Below are positions 34,259-45,013 of a DNA stretch of 48,338 nucleotides, in pieces. The number at the start of each line of letters is the position of its first letter. Positions within the stretch are counted from its first letter, which is position 1. The DNA comes from Chromera velia (lineage: Eukaryota; Sar; Chromeraceae), in the NCBI GenBank assembly GCA_018398765.1, contig JAHBMJ010002780.1, positions 45,941-94,278 on the forward strand, read 5' to 3'. The translations under genes and the position numbers were made by a program. The notes under the pieces are model-generated. The model saw only the letters and a program-made list of their open reading frames with translations. It was not told where the DNA came from and searched no databases.

Positions 34259-36773
34259 CTTGGGATGTTTGCTGTGTGAACGAGGAAAGAGACAATGCGT
34301 ATACGTGTGTGTGTGTGTGTGTGTGTATTGCAGCTTTCAAAAGGCGGCTGAGTCCATCGCTGAAGCCGACACAATCAGCCGTTCTGTTCGGGAGGTTGGT
34401 AGACGAAGTACACGAGGGGAGGGTGGAGTGGCTGTGTGTTATGTCTGTTTCCTTCACTTACTGTTCTTGTTGAGTGAGGAGGAACAACGGGTGGGCAAGC
34501 GAGCGAGCGAGCGAGCAGGCAAAGTGGTTTCTGTTTGGGGTCGTTGCAATATCTGCTCCGGATAAGGAAAGACATGAGAACCCAAAGAAGTATGCCTCTT
34601 TCATCGCTCCCTCCTCTCCTCTCTGCAAATATTGTGTGTGGCTGAGCGTGTTTAGATGTCAGGGTGCCCATCTCTGTTGTGTGTGTTGATGTGGGGATGT
34701 GCAGAGAGGGAACTGGAATCTCCTTCCCCACCTTGGTGTTGCCTCGGCTCTCTACCCGTCCTTCTGCGTCAGTCGTCTGCCCAGTTTGGTTTGGTTTGGT
34801 TTGGTTGATGCTCTCATTTTCACTCTGGTTTATGTTTTCCTTCCATCTTTCGATTGCCTGTGTCTTCTTCCGTCCTAACGCAATAAGGAAGGTTCTTCAA
34901 GTTGCATGATGAGAGGTGCATACCTGTACATTCGCCTGAACTGTTTGTCCGTCCTCGTATAAGACGCTTTTCTGCATGGGTGATGTTCCGCAACGTGGAA
35001 GTGCACGATCGTTTTCCTTTGCTGGAAGAGATCGATCGGCATTGGACTGCGTATTTTTCTTTTCATTGGTTCTCTCTCATGTTTGTTCTTTTCTTGACCT
35101 GTCATTGCAGTGCCACGGCTGGCAGGCGCGTCCAAACTTCCCGGCTTGGCTGGGGAAAAATTCATCTTTCAACAAGAACAGGTAAGTCCATTTTGTCTTT
35201 CAGTCGTCTGCAAATTCGTTCTATGCTTTTCTTTCGTCTTATGAGCAGGACAGCTGGCAGCCTGACCTCAAGAGCAAGGCAGACCTTAGGGAAACGGCTT
35301 CATTCAAGAGGGTACTATGGGGTCTCTGAACCATTTTGACCGTCTCTCTCTCTTTCCCTCTCTCCCTCTGACGCTGTCTCCTTCCAAGCGCCATGACAGT
35401 CTCGATGATCTCATATGAGTCCTCCCCGTTCTCCAAAAGGAAAAGTCAAGGAACCCGACAAAAGCCTCCCTCATACGAGAGCTCCATGGGGGACAAGGTG
35501 ACGTTTCACATTGACTGCATGGCTTTGCATACATCCACCACGCGTGTGTGAGTGTGTGAGTGCAGACGGTTGATGTCTGAGTTCCACGTCGTGACGGCGG
35601 TGTTCACCTCAGCCAGCGGGAAGCAGCAGAGGATGACGGACTACATGGATCTCCTCTACACCAAAGCGCTCTCCCCTCTGGTGAAGGCCAAGGCCTCAGA
35701 TCCGGGGTCCGTCAAGGGGGCAGTCGAGGACACACTGGAAGTGATGAAGTGCTACGGCCTCCCTCAGGAGATGCTTCTTGAGAACATGACCTCCCTCAGG
35801 CTGCAGAGCCAGGTAGGTTTGTGGAAGGGGGGNNNNNNGGGGGGGGGGGGGGGGCGCCCTGAGTGCGTATTTTTCTTGTTGCTTGCCTGCTGGGCTTGTG
35901 GTTCCTGAAAGGCGGCTGGGGGAATCCGCCTGCATGGAACGAGGAGGAACTCCAGCAAGCCGATGACTTGTTTGCTTCCGTCTCTTTCCTTCCGCCTCCT
36001 CTGGGAGTCGTTTGACGAAGAAGAGTGCAGCGCCTGTCCGACTCTTGTGGAACATTCCATTTGGAAGATGACCCTAACAAGAGTCAAAGGAGAAAGGGAG
36101 AAATGCATGGATGGATGGTAAAACATGGGTGTATCAGTAACTGCGTGCGTATGTATCTGACTCTGAATATAGAATGAATGGATGGATGGATTGATGGATG
36201 GATGAATGAATGAATGGAACATGCAGCCAAATCTGTACGCCCGGATCGAGCCCAGGGTCAAGACTGCCCTCACCAGACAGTGCAACGCCTCAGGCCCCCA
36301 GCTCCACGTGGCGGTCTCGCGAACGAAGGGCGGAGGGGGGGGAGGGGCGAATGCTGGGGCTGCCGGAGAAGAGGACGGAGCAATGGAGGTGCGTGGAGTT
36401 TTTTTTTCCCTTTTTTGGGGCTCCTTCAGAAGGAGAGAGGTGTGGCAGAATGCAAAAAAAATGCCTTCGTAATCAATAGAATGAGAAAAAATGGGAGAAT
36501 AAGGGTGCCTCGGCCGGGTTTTTTTCCTTCCACCAGGGGAGAGTGGTGACAGCCGGGCTTGAGGGGTAGCAAATGACTGCAACAAAGAGTCAGAGCAAAG
36601 TGGAGTGGCCATGCGGGTGCATTCTCGAGGGGTCGAAAGAATTGCTTGTGCCTTCGATTGGAAGGAAGGGAGAAGGCAGCATCCGGTAGGAGATGGTGGA
36701 TGGTTTGTTGAACAAAGGGAAGCAGCAGATCGCATGTGGATGTATCTGTCTGTCTGTCTGTGCGCGCGCGCGC

Positions 36774-36830
<57 letters not shown>

Positions 36831-37094
36831 TAAATGAATGAATGTGAGTGAATGAGTGCTTGAATGTGAGTGAATTAGTGTCTGCAGGGAACCGCTGCCG
36901 CGAAAGAAGAGCCCGGACTTCCAGGGGACGACGACGCCGAGGAGAACGGAGGAGGGGACTCTGACGGCGAGGTGGTTGGGAATCTGATCAAGCAGAAGGG
37001 GAAGAAGGGAGGAGCGGCGGGGGCCTCCAAGGGACAGGCGGGGGCCAAAAAACCTGGGGGAGCTGCTGGAAAAGGCCGGGGGGGAAAGAAATGA
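26914..37094 (+). CDS. RFC1: replication factor C large subunit (RFC1)
   Basis: Nineteen-exon model, 1,303 codons. Exons: 26914-26915, 27034-27162, 27370-27793, 28334-28763, 29094-29306, 29635-30174, 30536-31174, 31550-31845, 32209-32300, 32567-32732, 33054-33128, 33494-33544, 33819-33862, 34334-34394, 34705-34767, 35111-35181, 35566-35812, 36227-36388, 36888-37094. Every junction keeps phase. The N-terminus is acidic/Lys-rich with a PIP-like box PMDFFVKR (about 171-178). A BRCT domain follows (about 545-630: AGKTVVITGVLDGM, GGKTTGS|VSGKTDFLLVG). The AAA+ clamp-loader module has Walker A GPPGIGKTT (about 755), Walker B IFDEVDG (about 851) and sensor-1 CICNDR. The C-terminal region has FDVARKLL, ENYLCAMD, GNWNLLP and PAWLGKNSS and a basic tail, matching RFC1. 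It loads PCNA on DNA as the large RFC subunit. Longer than human RFC1 because of disordered N-terminal exons. Confidence 0.92.
31191..31549 (+). repeat. RFC1 intron 7, CTT-rich
   Basis: Intron between the exon carrying Walker A and the exon carrying Walker B. It starts A|GTCAGTTAGTCAGTCAG at 31175 and contains a (CTT)n tract at about 31328-31395. Acceptor is GCGCGCAG at 31542-31549. Confidence 0.75.
33863..34333 (+). repeat. RFC1 intron 13 with (CT)n-(GTCT)n-(GT)n compound microsatellite
   Basis: A long pyrimidine run of CT units (about 34100-34210) changes to GTCT and then GT (34225-34256), with a second GT block at about 34302-34326 that ends at the ATTGCAG acceptor of exon 14. Long ORFs here are repeat translations. 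Confidence 0.85.
35833..35838. other. assembly gap (6 N) in a poly-G run of RFC1 intron 17
   Basis: Six N flanked by G homopolymer, just after the exon 17 donor CAG|GTAGGT. The gap is within an intron and does not affect the protein model. Confidence 0.95.
36765..36832 (+). repeat. (GC)n(GA)n microsatellite in RFC1 intron 18
   Basis: GCGCGCGCGCG followed by GA/GAAA repeats, then GAAT/GAGT tetranucleotides up to the TCTGCAG acceptor at 36887. Confidence 0.85.
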
Positions 37095-38384
37095 GACTGC
37101 AGCTTCTCCAAACAGACAGAGAGTGATCCGTCCAGGTTCTCATGCTTGCAGACAGGGACCGCCTTGAGCGTCCTGGCACTCGTGTGCAGATCGCACGCGC
37201 TCACACACTCCGTCTGCGCTTGCGTCTGTGTATGTTTCTGGATCTTTTTGTCTGTCTGCTTTCTGCCAGCAGGCATGCGTCCGTGCCTGTGTCTGCCATG
37301 ATGTGGAAGTGAAGTATGGAAGCAACGTCCAAGTGTTGGGCAAGTAGAAAGAGCTGATGAAATTTTGTTTTTTCTGTCTGTCGGCCTCGCTGTCATGCTT
37401 GCGCGTCAGCAAAAACAAAAGGCTTTCACCATTTTCTGTTTGTTCTACATTTTTCGTATAGCATTCTAGACACCGCTGCTTTCTTTACACCTTCAAGTCG
37501 TGTGTCGGGCGTTGCAGAAGTATGAGTGAGATCAGCTTCGCTTATCGCAGTTGTTTCATCCGCAGCTTTGTTTGCTTCTTCATGTGGAGTCTGTATTTGC
37601 ATGCATGAAGAGGTATACATGCGTCCTGCTTCGTGAAGAGACCCCGTCGTGCGTTAAATTGCTCCTTCGGTGAATCTGATGTGTTAAAGACTTGGGATTT
37701 TCTTCCACTCGCACTTGTATAGACTGGTGCAATAATGGACTCGGAACAAGTCAAACCAAATTTAAAGAAACTTCTAGAAGATAAATCTGACTGGTACTGA
37801 CAGTGTAAACTATTATTTAACTATATATTTGTTTCTGTGAATCGTTCAAAAGTCAGTAGACTTTGATATAAATCATGTTATTAAGCAAATCTCTAAGCAA
37901 ATCTTTATGTTTCAAATTTGAATCTGTTCGATCTATATGTAGACTTGAATTCTAGCTTAAATTATTGTATAGAGCTAGACTGCATGTGACGTTATTTAAA
38001 TTACAAGCAACGCACAATTAATAAAAAAAACAGAAAAAAACAATTTATCACGACAAATAAGCTCCCACTCTAGCTCTCACTGGCACAAGTTGTTGGATTT
38101 TCTGGAATCGATTCCACTATAATTCGTAAATTCTAGATTACCCTGCAGGACCTCCCTGAACTTAACTACCACTTAAAAGTTTAAGCCACATTTTTGGATA
38201 AGCTTGAAAGTCCGCGCCGCAGGCGCGGATCTTTTACGGTGTCTTGAAAGCCAAAACCATATATCTGGACAGTATCTTGACCATCTACGCCGCAGGCGTG
38301 GACGGTCTCTTGAAAAACGATGCCACAGATAGAGATCATCTTAATTATATTTTTTCAAGTAGCAATTAGGTTTAGGGAGGTTCT
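37095..38384. other. RFC1 3' flank and AT-rich DNA
   Basis: After the RFC1 stop comes 3' UTR-like sequence to about 37740, then strongly AT-rich DNA. Open frames on the minus strand at 37140-37750 lack family signatures. No gene seen apart from the hairpin pair reported separately. Confidence 0.55.
38205..38312. repeat. tandem hairpin pair
   Basis: Two stem-loops 73 bp apart share a GCA loop: TCCGCGCC-GCA-GGCGCGGA at 38211-38229 and TCTACGCC-GCA-GGCGTGGA at 38284-38302. The second differs at two stem positions, yet pairing is kept (one G-C to A-T replacement, one G-T wobble). Each is followed by TCTTGAAA. The stems are GC-rich in AT-rich surroundings. Confidence 0.7.
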
Positions 38385-39180
38385 CTGCAGGTAGCCAGGA
38401 TTTTACAAGATTTTAGCTCAGGATTTTAGCGGATTCAACGGGATTTTGGCCAGGATTTTACTATTATTTTAGCGGATTTGGGCGGATTTTGCCCAAGATT
38501 CTGCCGGACTCTTAACGTTAAAAATATAATCCCTACATCTAGGATTTTAGAATCTAAAATCCTGGAAGAAAACTAAAATCTTAGCTTTTTCCTAGGATTT
38601 TACGGGATTATACAGGATTTTACGGGATTATACGGGATTTTACAGGATTTTAAAGAAATGAATAAAGTTACATTCAAAGATGGATGATACACTTCCAGTT
38701 TGACCTGAAGGGATAACCGGCATCGATTATTTTTTTATTTTATTGTTTTTCTTTATGTTAAAATCGGGGGGGGCATTGACTTAAAGTTTGTTCCTAGCGT
38801 CTGGCCTATACGTCTTTCATCTCTTCCTTCTGTCCTGGTTAGTGCTCTCGCTGCTAGCTCTCTCTCTCATGCGACCTCATACTTGACACTCCTCCGTCTG
38901 AATGCCTTCTTCGGCATTTGCTAAGTACAAATCCCGTAAAATCCCGTATAATCCCATAAAATCCCGTAAAATCTTGGCATTGATTTCTAAAATCCTAGGA
39001 TCCACGATTTTAGTCTTTATAATCCCTAAAGCCAGGATTTTAGATTTAAAAATCCTAGAGAAATAGTCCGGCAGAATCCTGAACAAAATCTGCCTAAATC
39101 CGCTAAAATCTTGGCCAAAATCCCGTAAAAGCCGCTAAAATCCTGGGCTAAAATCCCGCAAAATCCTAGCTACCTGCAGG
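38385..39180. mobile_element. foldback (inverted-repeat) element containing a LINE tail
   Basis: Left arm 38385 to about 38655 and right arm about 38929-39180 are imperfect inverted copies. Both outer ends read CTGCAGGTAGC[CT]AGGATTTT, and both arms contain runs of degenerate GGGATTTTA/GCGGATTTTA units plus a shared CTGCCGGACT block. The roughly 270-bp centre holds AT-rich DNA and a minus-strand copy of the LINE 3' tail (38766-38928). No transposase inside, so it is non-autonomous. Target-site duplications were not identified. Confidence 0.7.
38766..38928 (-). repeat. LINE 3' terminal segment, copy 2
   Basis: Reverse-complement copy of 7605-7765, from the CAATGCCCCCCC run to GTACTTAGCAAATGCCGAAG. 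Its coding end reads KYLANAEEGIQTEECQV then stop, parallel to copy 1. The 5' edge abuts the right arm of the foldback element. Confidence 0.85.
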
Positions 39181-39668
39181 GTATACATCTTCATGGAAGA
39201 AATTCAACCCGCTTTTGCTAGACATATCACAGCAAAAAAAGAAAAAAAAAACCTGCAAGTTTGTTTGAGCACTTTAACATCTTTAGATCAGTAATTTCAA
39301 GTAATTTAGCTGACTAGTTAGCTGAGTAATTTCAAGTATTAAATTTAGAGTAATGAAAAGTAATTTAAAATAGTAAACTAAAGTAATTTAGAAAAGCTAA
39401 GAAAGCTATAAATTACGAATTTTTGTCAAACTTTGGAGGTCGATTTCTCGTGAACTAGGAAGAGTTAGATATTCAAACGGACAGTGGTTATACGTTCATA
39501 TAAGTGCTTATACATCCTCAATTTGCAGTTGAGACATTCACTTTTTCGCTGCTTGTGGGCACTGCAAAAGAATGCCGGGTGGGCACACTGTCTGCAGTCA
39601 GAAACCTTTCTGGTGGGGTGCACCTTATACATGCTGTGTAAAAAAGCTCCTGGAGCGTTTTTCCTTAG
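39181..39668. other. AT-rich DNA with AGTAATTT repeats
   Basis: A degenerate AAGTAATTTA unit recurs at about 39290-39400. No gene seen. Confidence 0.6.
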
Positions 39669-40664
39669 CTATTCGACGGCCTTTTCAAGGCTCGTCTCGA
39701 ACTCCTTTTCATATTCAACTGTAAGCGTGCGCCCAGCTGGCAGCTGTTCGCCGTCCAAGGAAACCGAAGCATTTCCGTGAGAGAGGCGGGGTATCTTTCT
39801 CCTCAAACTTGATGACGCACATGTACCGTGCGTGATTGGTTTTAAAACCCAGGGCTGCGTGCTCCAGTCCCCCCTCGGACTGCAAGACCTGCCTGGGTAT
39901 GAACACGCCCTTTCTGACATCAATGGAGACACTCCGTTCCTCATCAGGGTCGTGCTTACGCCTGTAGGAGATTTTTGCCAACGAGCTAGGCCAACGAGAA
40001 GGTCAGTCCAAAACGACGAACTGCAGACGCAAGAGAGCTGTTGGATTTCCCACCACTCACCGGAAAACCATTGCGCATTTCCCTCGTGGAAGCGCCAAGG
40101 CCTCGATCAGGGGTGATGTTGCATAGTAATTGTCCGAGTACAAAACGGCAGGCCAAATGTTAATGCCAGTCGATTGAAATTTGGACTTTGACACGTTGCT
40201 CTCGGAACGTAAGGAAATAAAAGATCTGCACGGACAGGGAGGACAGAAAAATTTTCATAGTGCATCCACTGATCAAAGGGAGGTCTAATCGATCGCCTGA
40301 AAGTTTAACTCTCAGTCCGTGCCCTCCCATTAACATGCATTGTTTTATATCCTCTCGAACCACTGCCGGACGTCATGGTCTTGCAAGATCTGCAGCCTCA
40401 GGCGGCAGAACAACAAAAGCCTGTTAAATAAAATTTTCTATGGGATAACATGTGTTTGCCTTTTTATGCCTGCCACTAACATCCTGGTCAAGCTCGACGT
40501 GCCACGTATTGTACCGCCTGTATGGTGGTTTTGTCCTTGTGAAATTTGTGACAAAGCTCGTGAAGCGAAGGGTGCCTCAATGCTGCCAGTCGAATCTTCT
40601 CAACGACTTTCTATGGGATGTCATACTTTTTACACAGTCTAGGGACGTCTTCCAAGTCGATTCT
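39669..40664 (-). pseudogene. decayed transposase-like ORF
   Basis: Minus-strand coding remnants in several frames. From the 5' side: IDLEDVPRLCKKYDIP and KIRLAALRHPSLHELCHKFH (40664-40491), DQWMHYENFS near 40270, YSDNYYATSPLIEALALPRG (about 40140-40075), then ISYRRKHDPDEERSVSIDVR and EYEKEFETSLEKAVE ending in TAG at 39669. The DNYY-x-TSPLI block recalls the third catalytic Asp region (DNFYTS) of piggyBac-like DDE transposases, but I could not identify the other catalytic residues. The best reading frame has TGA stops where CGA would restore Arg, plus at least one frameshift near 39790. Family assignment is weak. Confidence 0.4.
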
Positions 40665-40812
40665 GCTTGTATGATTTGTAGACGGTTCAGTTTCTGTACA
40701 CATGCGCACTAGACATGCTTCTTCAAAATCTGCAGTAAAACAAAAAATGAGGCCATGACCACTTTGATGCATGGAGCTTTTTAAGAGTTGCGACCAGTTG
40801 GGAAGTACGTAC

Positions 40813-42007
40813 CTGTCTCAGGGAAGTCGACAAAGACGGGCACCTTCCGTACACCGCCACCTGCAGGCATGCAGACAGGACGAAGAGCGAATGACTGAAT
40901 CAATAGGGGATTGAGAGTATTGGCGCAGGAACTAGTAAAAAGGGGGAAAGGAAAAGATGAAATACCCACATATGTCAAAAGGAAACGACAGGAAGAATTA
41001 ACCGTAGTGAAGGACGAAAGGGAAGCAAAGGGAGAGGGTGAGGAAAAAAGGAGATATGCACGAGCACCACCCCCTCTCGAAAGAAAAAAAAGAGTCCCTC
41101 TTTGTATCAACCATGGGTAGGTTGGGTATGGATAGACAGAATGACTTTCTCCCTGGTCTTTCGGAGAAGAACGAAGAGTCAATTAGTCATACTGACAGAC
41201 AGACAGACAGACAGACTAACCACGTTGACGTCTGTGAACTGTGCTAATCTGTTCGTCTCTTCACAGATCTGGATGCAGAGCTCTCTCGTTGGGCACAGAA
41301 TGAGCTCAATAGGGCCGACGTCTCCGTTTTTCAGGGAGGGCTGTGCAAGGACATGGCGCAGTAGAGGCAGGACATATGCGACCGTTTTTCTATTTCCCGT
41401 CTCTGCAATCCTACTGATGTCCCATCCTGACGTCAGGGCCGGAATGGCCTGCATCTGGATGGGGAATTTTCAAAGGTTGGACGAATTCTCTCCTGAAGAT
41501 CGCCTGTAGGCCCAGATGGATGTGTACCAAAGAGAAAGACAGACGAAAGAAATTTACTTGCAAGCTTAAATGGATAAGGGTGAAAAACCTGGCATTGAGT
41601 GAAGCAAAACACAAGTGAAAGACAGAAAAAAAAAGGCTAATCAAATCGAGTAGACGAAACGCATAGAGGGACACAAGGGCAATCATTCATTATGCACACA
41701 GGGACTGCATATTGTTTTGGTTTCTGTCTACCTCTTGCTCTTTTCTTCTTTTTTTGCACATACAAGAGAAAGAGCCAAGAAACAAAGAACGGATGACAAA
41801 GGCAAAGAAAGCACCATCCTGGCCAGCTAGGTAGACTAGGCACATAAGCAGACAGACAGACCTTCAGGATTTTATCCGGCAGCCCTTCGAATGCCTGATA
41901 GAAGTCCTAAATAGGGTGAGGAGGGTCCTCCCCACTCACCTGGATCTCGCCGTTTGTCTTCTTGAACGCGTCGACCTCGTTGTCTTTCATGTTCATGATC
42001 TCGGGTA
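40813..42007 (-). pseudogene. DDX46/Prp5-like DEAD-box helicase fragment
   Basis: Four exons in transcript order: 42007-41940 (PEIMNMKDNEVDAFKKTNGE), 41906-41862 (DFYQAFEGLPDKILK), 41503-41221, 40860-40813 (VAVYGRCPSLSTSLRQ). Exon 3 holds a Q-motif-like PIQMQAIPALTSGWD, motif I as AETGNRKT, and motif Ia LCPTREL with ELILCPTRELCIQICEETN. Order and spacing resemble the spliceosomal helicases DDX46/Prp5. Three defects: an extra base in a C4 run near 41460 breaks the frame; motif I lacks the usual GSGKT Ser-Gly; and no DEAD, SAT or motif VI sequence follows, because the next DNA is the transposon-like remnant. A real upstream half could lie outside what I can recognise. Confidence 0.7.
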
Positions 42008-42019
42008 CTGCATCCATCC

Positions 42020-42370
42020 ATCTATCCATCTATCCATCCAGGGGGGGGCTTTCCTTTTTCTCATCCTTTCTTTTAGATAGACTATATGTTCTTTCTTTTC
42101 CTTTCTTTTTGCTGACTCATTCTATTTCAGACAGACTATATGTTTCTTTTTCTCCCTCATTTCAGACAGACAGACTATATGTTTTTTCTTCTCCCTTCTT
42201 TTCTTCAGATAGACAGACAGACAGTCAGTCAGTCAGACAGACAGATAGACAGACGATGTAACTCCACTTTTTCTTATTATTTCTTTACTTTCTTTTCTTC
42301 TCTTCATGTACTTAAGAGACAAGAAAGAAAAAAAAAAAGAAAGAAAGAAAGAAAGACAGAAAGATAGAAA

Positions 42371-42430
<60 letters not shown>

Positions 42431-42440
42431 GAGAAAGGAA

Positions 42441-42473
<33 letters not shown>

Positions 42474-42600
42474 GAAGGAAGGAAGACAGGCAGGCCGACA
42501 TGCACATATACACACACACACACATACATACACACTCACATACATACACACATACACACACACAGACACACACACATACATACACACACACCAGCTGGCC

Positions 42601-42655
<55 letters not shown>

Positions 42656-42720
42656 CTGTATAGTTCATTTTCTACTCTTTTTGTTTTTGTATAGATCCAG
42701 ACAGATAGATAGGCAAACAA
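42020..42720. repeat. GACA/GAAA/GA/CACA microsatellite cluster
   Basis: (GACA)n and (CAGT)n at about 42205-42255, GAAA/GA from about 42325 to 42480, CACA/CATA at about 42505-42590, then (GA)n at 42601-42655. Long ORFs in both directions are repeat peptides. Confidence 0.9.
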
Positions 42721-42802
42721 ACAAAGAACCACGGCTACATTCCAGACCACCTTTATAAATGGTGGATGTCAGAAGCCCTCAAGCGGTTGCGAAGCTTCTC
42801 GG

Positions 42803-43016
42803 CATTTACCTTGAATCATGGGCTAGAGAGCCCCTCCAGTCTCCCCTCAGGCCCCTCCACGCGCTCCCGCCCCTCCGTATGGATGGGGTCCACGAGGTTA
42901 TCTGTTCCATAGCAGAGAAGGGCACCCTCCAGGACCCATTCCACCACGAAATGGCTTTCATCTCCCTCCTCGATGTCCGTGTACTTAGTGTTCAGGAACT
43001 TCTGCAGGTGTATCTA
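42803..43016 (-). CDS. possible terminal exon, unknown protein
   Basis: On the minus strand an acceptor-like CACCTGCAG at 43017-43025 precedes an open stretch that reads KFLNTKYTDIEEGDESHFVV and later ALLCYGTDNLVDPIHTEGRE, then stops at TGA. Composition looks coding and no family is recognised. The plus strand is also open (ATG at 42759 to 43082, 107 codons), so strand and reality are uncertain. No upstream partner exon found. Confidence 0.35.
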
Positions 43017-43082
43017 CATATTCACCAATGCATGGGGTTTATGACAGAAAAAGAGAAGGGAACAGAAGAGAACAGAAGATAA

Positions 43083-43895
43083 TTGGAAAGGCGAAAAGAG
43101 GTGAGAGGAGAGAAGAACAGGGGAGGGGAGCAAAGATAAATTGCCAGAAAAATCAGTATGAAGTGTCTTTCATGTGTTAGAGTACATGATTATTTTATGC
43201 AAATGAAGTAGCCATCCAGCGCATTGCTTCGGAAGTTATACCTGTTGAGTTCGAGAAAAAACTTATCATTTAAGATATGGGGGATGAGCATGCCCACAAA
43301 TGTGACAGCAACGAGGGGTTGACAGATTCATTCTTTCTGCTTTATGGCAGCATGAGGCAAGTATATCAACTCCGTAAGGCAGACTGAGTGACTGCATGAT
43401 CTGCACGTTTATTAAGGAAAGATCATAGCAGGTGTCAATCGCTACACATAACTCTAAAAACAATTTGACTGCATGGCTTCCGAACTCACAAATATTCCAT
43501 GGAAAATCATGATATGCATCACCAATATGTAATTCAACCAACCTTCAGGGATCAAAAATTCTTCTGGAGGTTAACAAAAAGTGCTGCAGGCACAGACAAG
43601 AGCAGCAGCATCGCCGCAGAGACACAGAGGTAAACATCCTCAGGGATGAGGTTCTCTCTCTCCCCCGCCCAGGCAGGCAGCTCATAGTCTAAGACTGTAC
43701 GCACTTACACACATGCACATACACACATACACAGAGAGGAGCAGAGAAGGAGAGAGAGAAAAGGGACAGGAAAGAGAGAATTTCAAACAGAGAGAGAGAG
43801 AAAAAAAAAGAGAGAAGAAAAAAAAAAAGAGAGAGAGAGAGAAACAGAGAGAGAGAAACAGAGCTAGAGAGAGAGAAACAGAGAGAGAGAGAAAC

Positions 43896-43930
<35 letters not shown>

Positions 43931-44200
43931 AAAAGAGAGAAAGAGAGAGAGAAAGAGAGACAGAGAGAGAGAGAACATCTTCAAGCGCGCTAACGGATAA
44001 GGAGAGTACAAAAAGAAAAATGAGTATTCGATTTAACTTTCCTCAGCTGTCAATGTCACCACACATACATAGATTATCAAACTTCATCCGTGCACCTGCG
44101 GCTTTCTCATACCTTAGACACCTTCATTGATACATGACCGGACCAAATTGCTGGCTTGATCAAATTTCTTTTGCAGGCCTCATTTTGGAAATGCATGAAA
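43083..44200. repeat. gene-free DNA with (GA)n tract
   Basis: No gene seen. A purine-only GA/GAAA tract runs from about 43735 to 43976, with ACAT/ACAC units just before it. Confidence 0.75.
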
Positions 44201-44389
44201 CAAAACTAGAATATGACTTGCCGACAAAGAATTTGAAAAAAAGTGCTATAATTCTTATTTGATAAAATGCTCGAAAAACAAACTGGCGACGTTTGATTCC
44301 AATTGTAGTGTTTTAATTCTAATACATTTTCATGAACAACAATTTTCAATCCGGACCAACCGAAGCTGTTCATTCTAAAAAAAAAAGTG

Positions 44390-45013
44390 GAGACCATCAA
44401 GAGGCCCACCACCAGCCCCTTGAAAGTTCCCCAAGGGTCCTGCCCCACCAGGTCCTCCTCCGCAGTCTCCCGCTTCTTCAGGGAAGTGAAAGGCACACAT
44501 GTGCTAACAGCCAGTGACAGAACTGGCAGCGAGACCCAAAGTGGGGGGTCCAGGGCCTTCTCTGCCCCCGGCCCCAGACAACCGCCATGACGACCCGCCA
44601 GAAGGTCTGGACCCCCACCGAAGCAGGCCAGCAAAGCAGTAAAACAGCCATCCACCTTTCCCCCAGACAAACTCTCTGCCTATCCAGGAGCTTGGGCTCA
44701 CGCCCATAGGCTCTGGCCCAGATGGCCAGCTACTGGAACAAAAGAGGCCGACGAGGGCCTCGTCCTGTCCTCGAAGGACTCTCGCAACCATGATGGCAAG
44801 GGGGCCCCACCTTACCCTTGCCGCCAACTCGAGGGCAGTTAGCACGATGAGCAGGGAGCTCGTGACAGAAAGGGGGCCAATGACCCCCCACAGACTGCTC
44901 TTGCATGCAGTGGCACAGCTGCTAAATGGCCAGACACAAAAGAAAAATGATGATTGAAGGTTTGGTATGCATGCCGCATCCCCATATATCCCTATACACA
45001 TATAAGAGCACAA
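44390..45013 (-). other. GC-rich hydrophobic ORF island
   Basis: A GC-rich block in AT-rich DNA. Two overlapping minus frames (45013-44504 and 44670-44206) encode hydrophobic Leu/Val/Ala stretches such as SVTSSLLIVLTALELAARV and WGTFKGLVVGLLMVSTFF. They would form one membrane-protein-like product only with a frameshift near 44660. No family recognised; it could be a decayed repeat or a broken gene. Confidence 0.25.

Noticed and set aside
34044-34565. Leu-Ser repeat protein ORFs
   Set aside because: Translation of the (CT)n/(GT)n microsatellite inside RFC1 intron 13.
35232-35339. Possible extra RFC1 exon between exons 16 and 17 (SRTAGSLTSRARQTL)
   Set aside because: Exon 16 (phase 2) joins exon 17 exactly and the combined sequence follows RFC1; the extra segment has no counterpart.
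38385-39180. Internal telomere-like sequence
   Set aside because: The GGGATTTTA-type units are irregular and inverted, and differ from TTTAGGG or TTAGGG arrays; a foldback element explains them better.
42233-42758. ORFs of Lys-Glu-Arg or Leu-Ser repeats
   Set aside because: Microsatellite translation in both directions.
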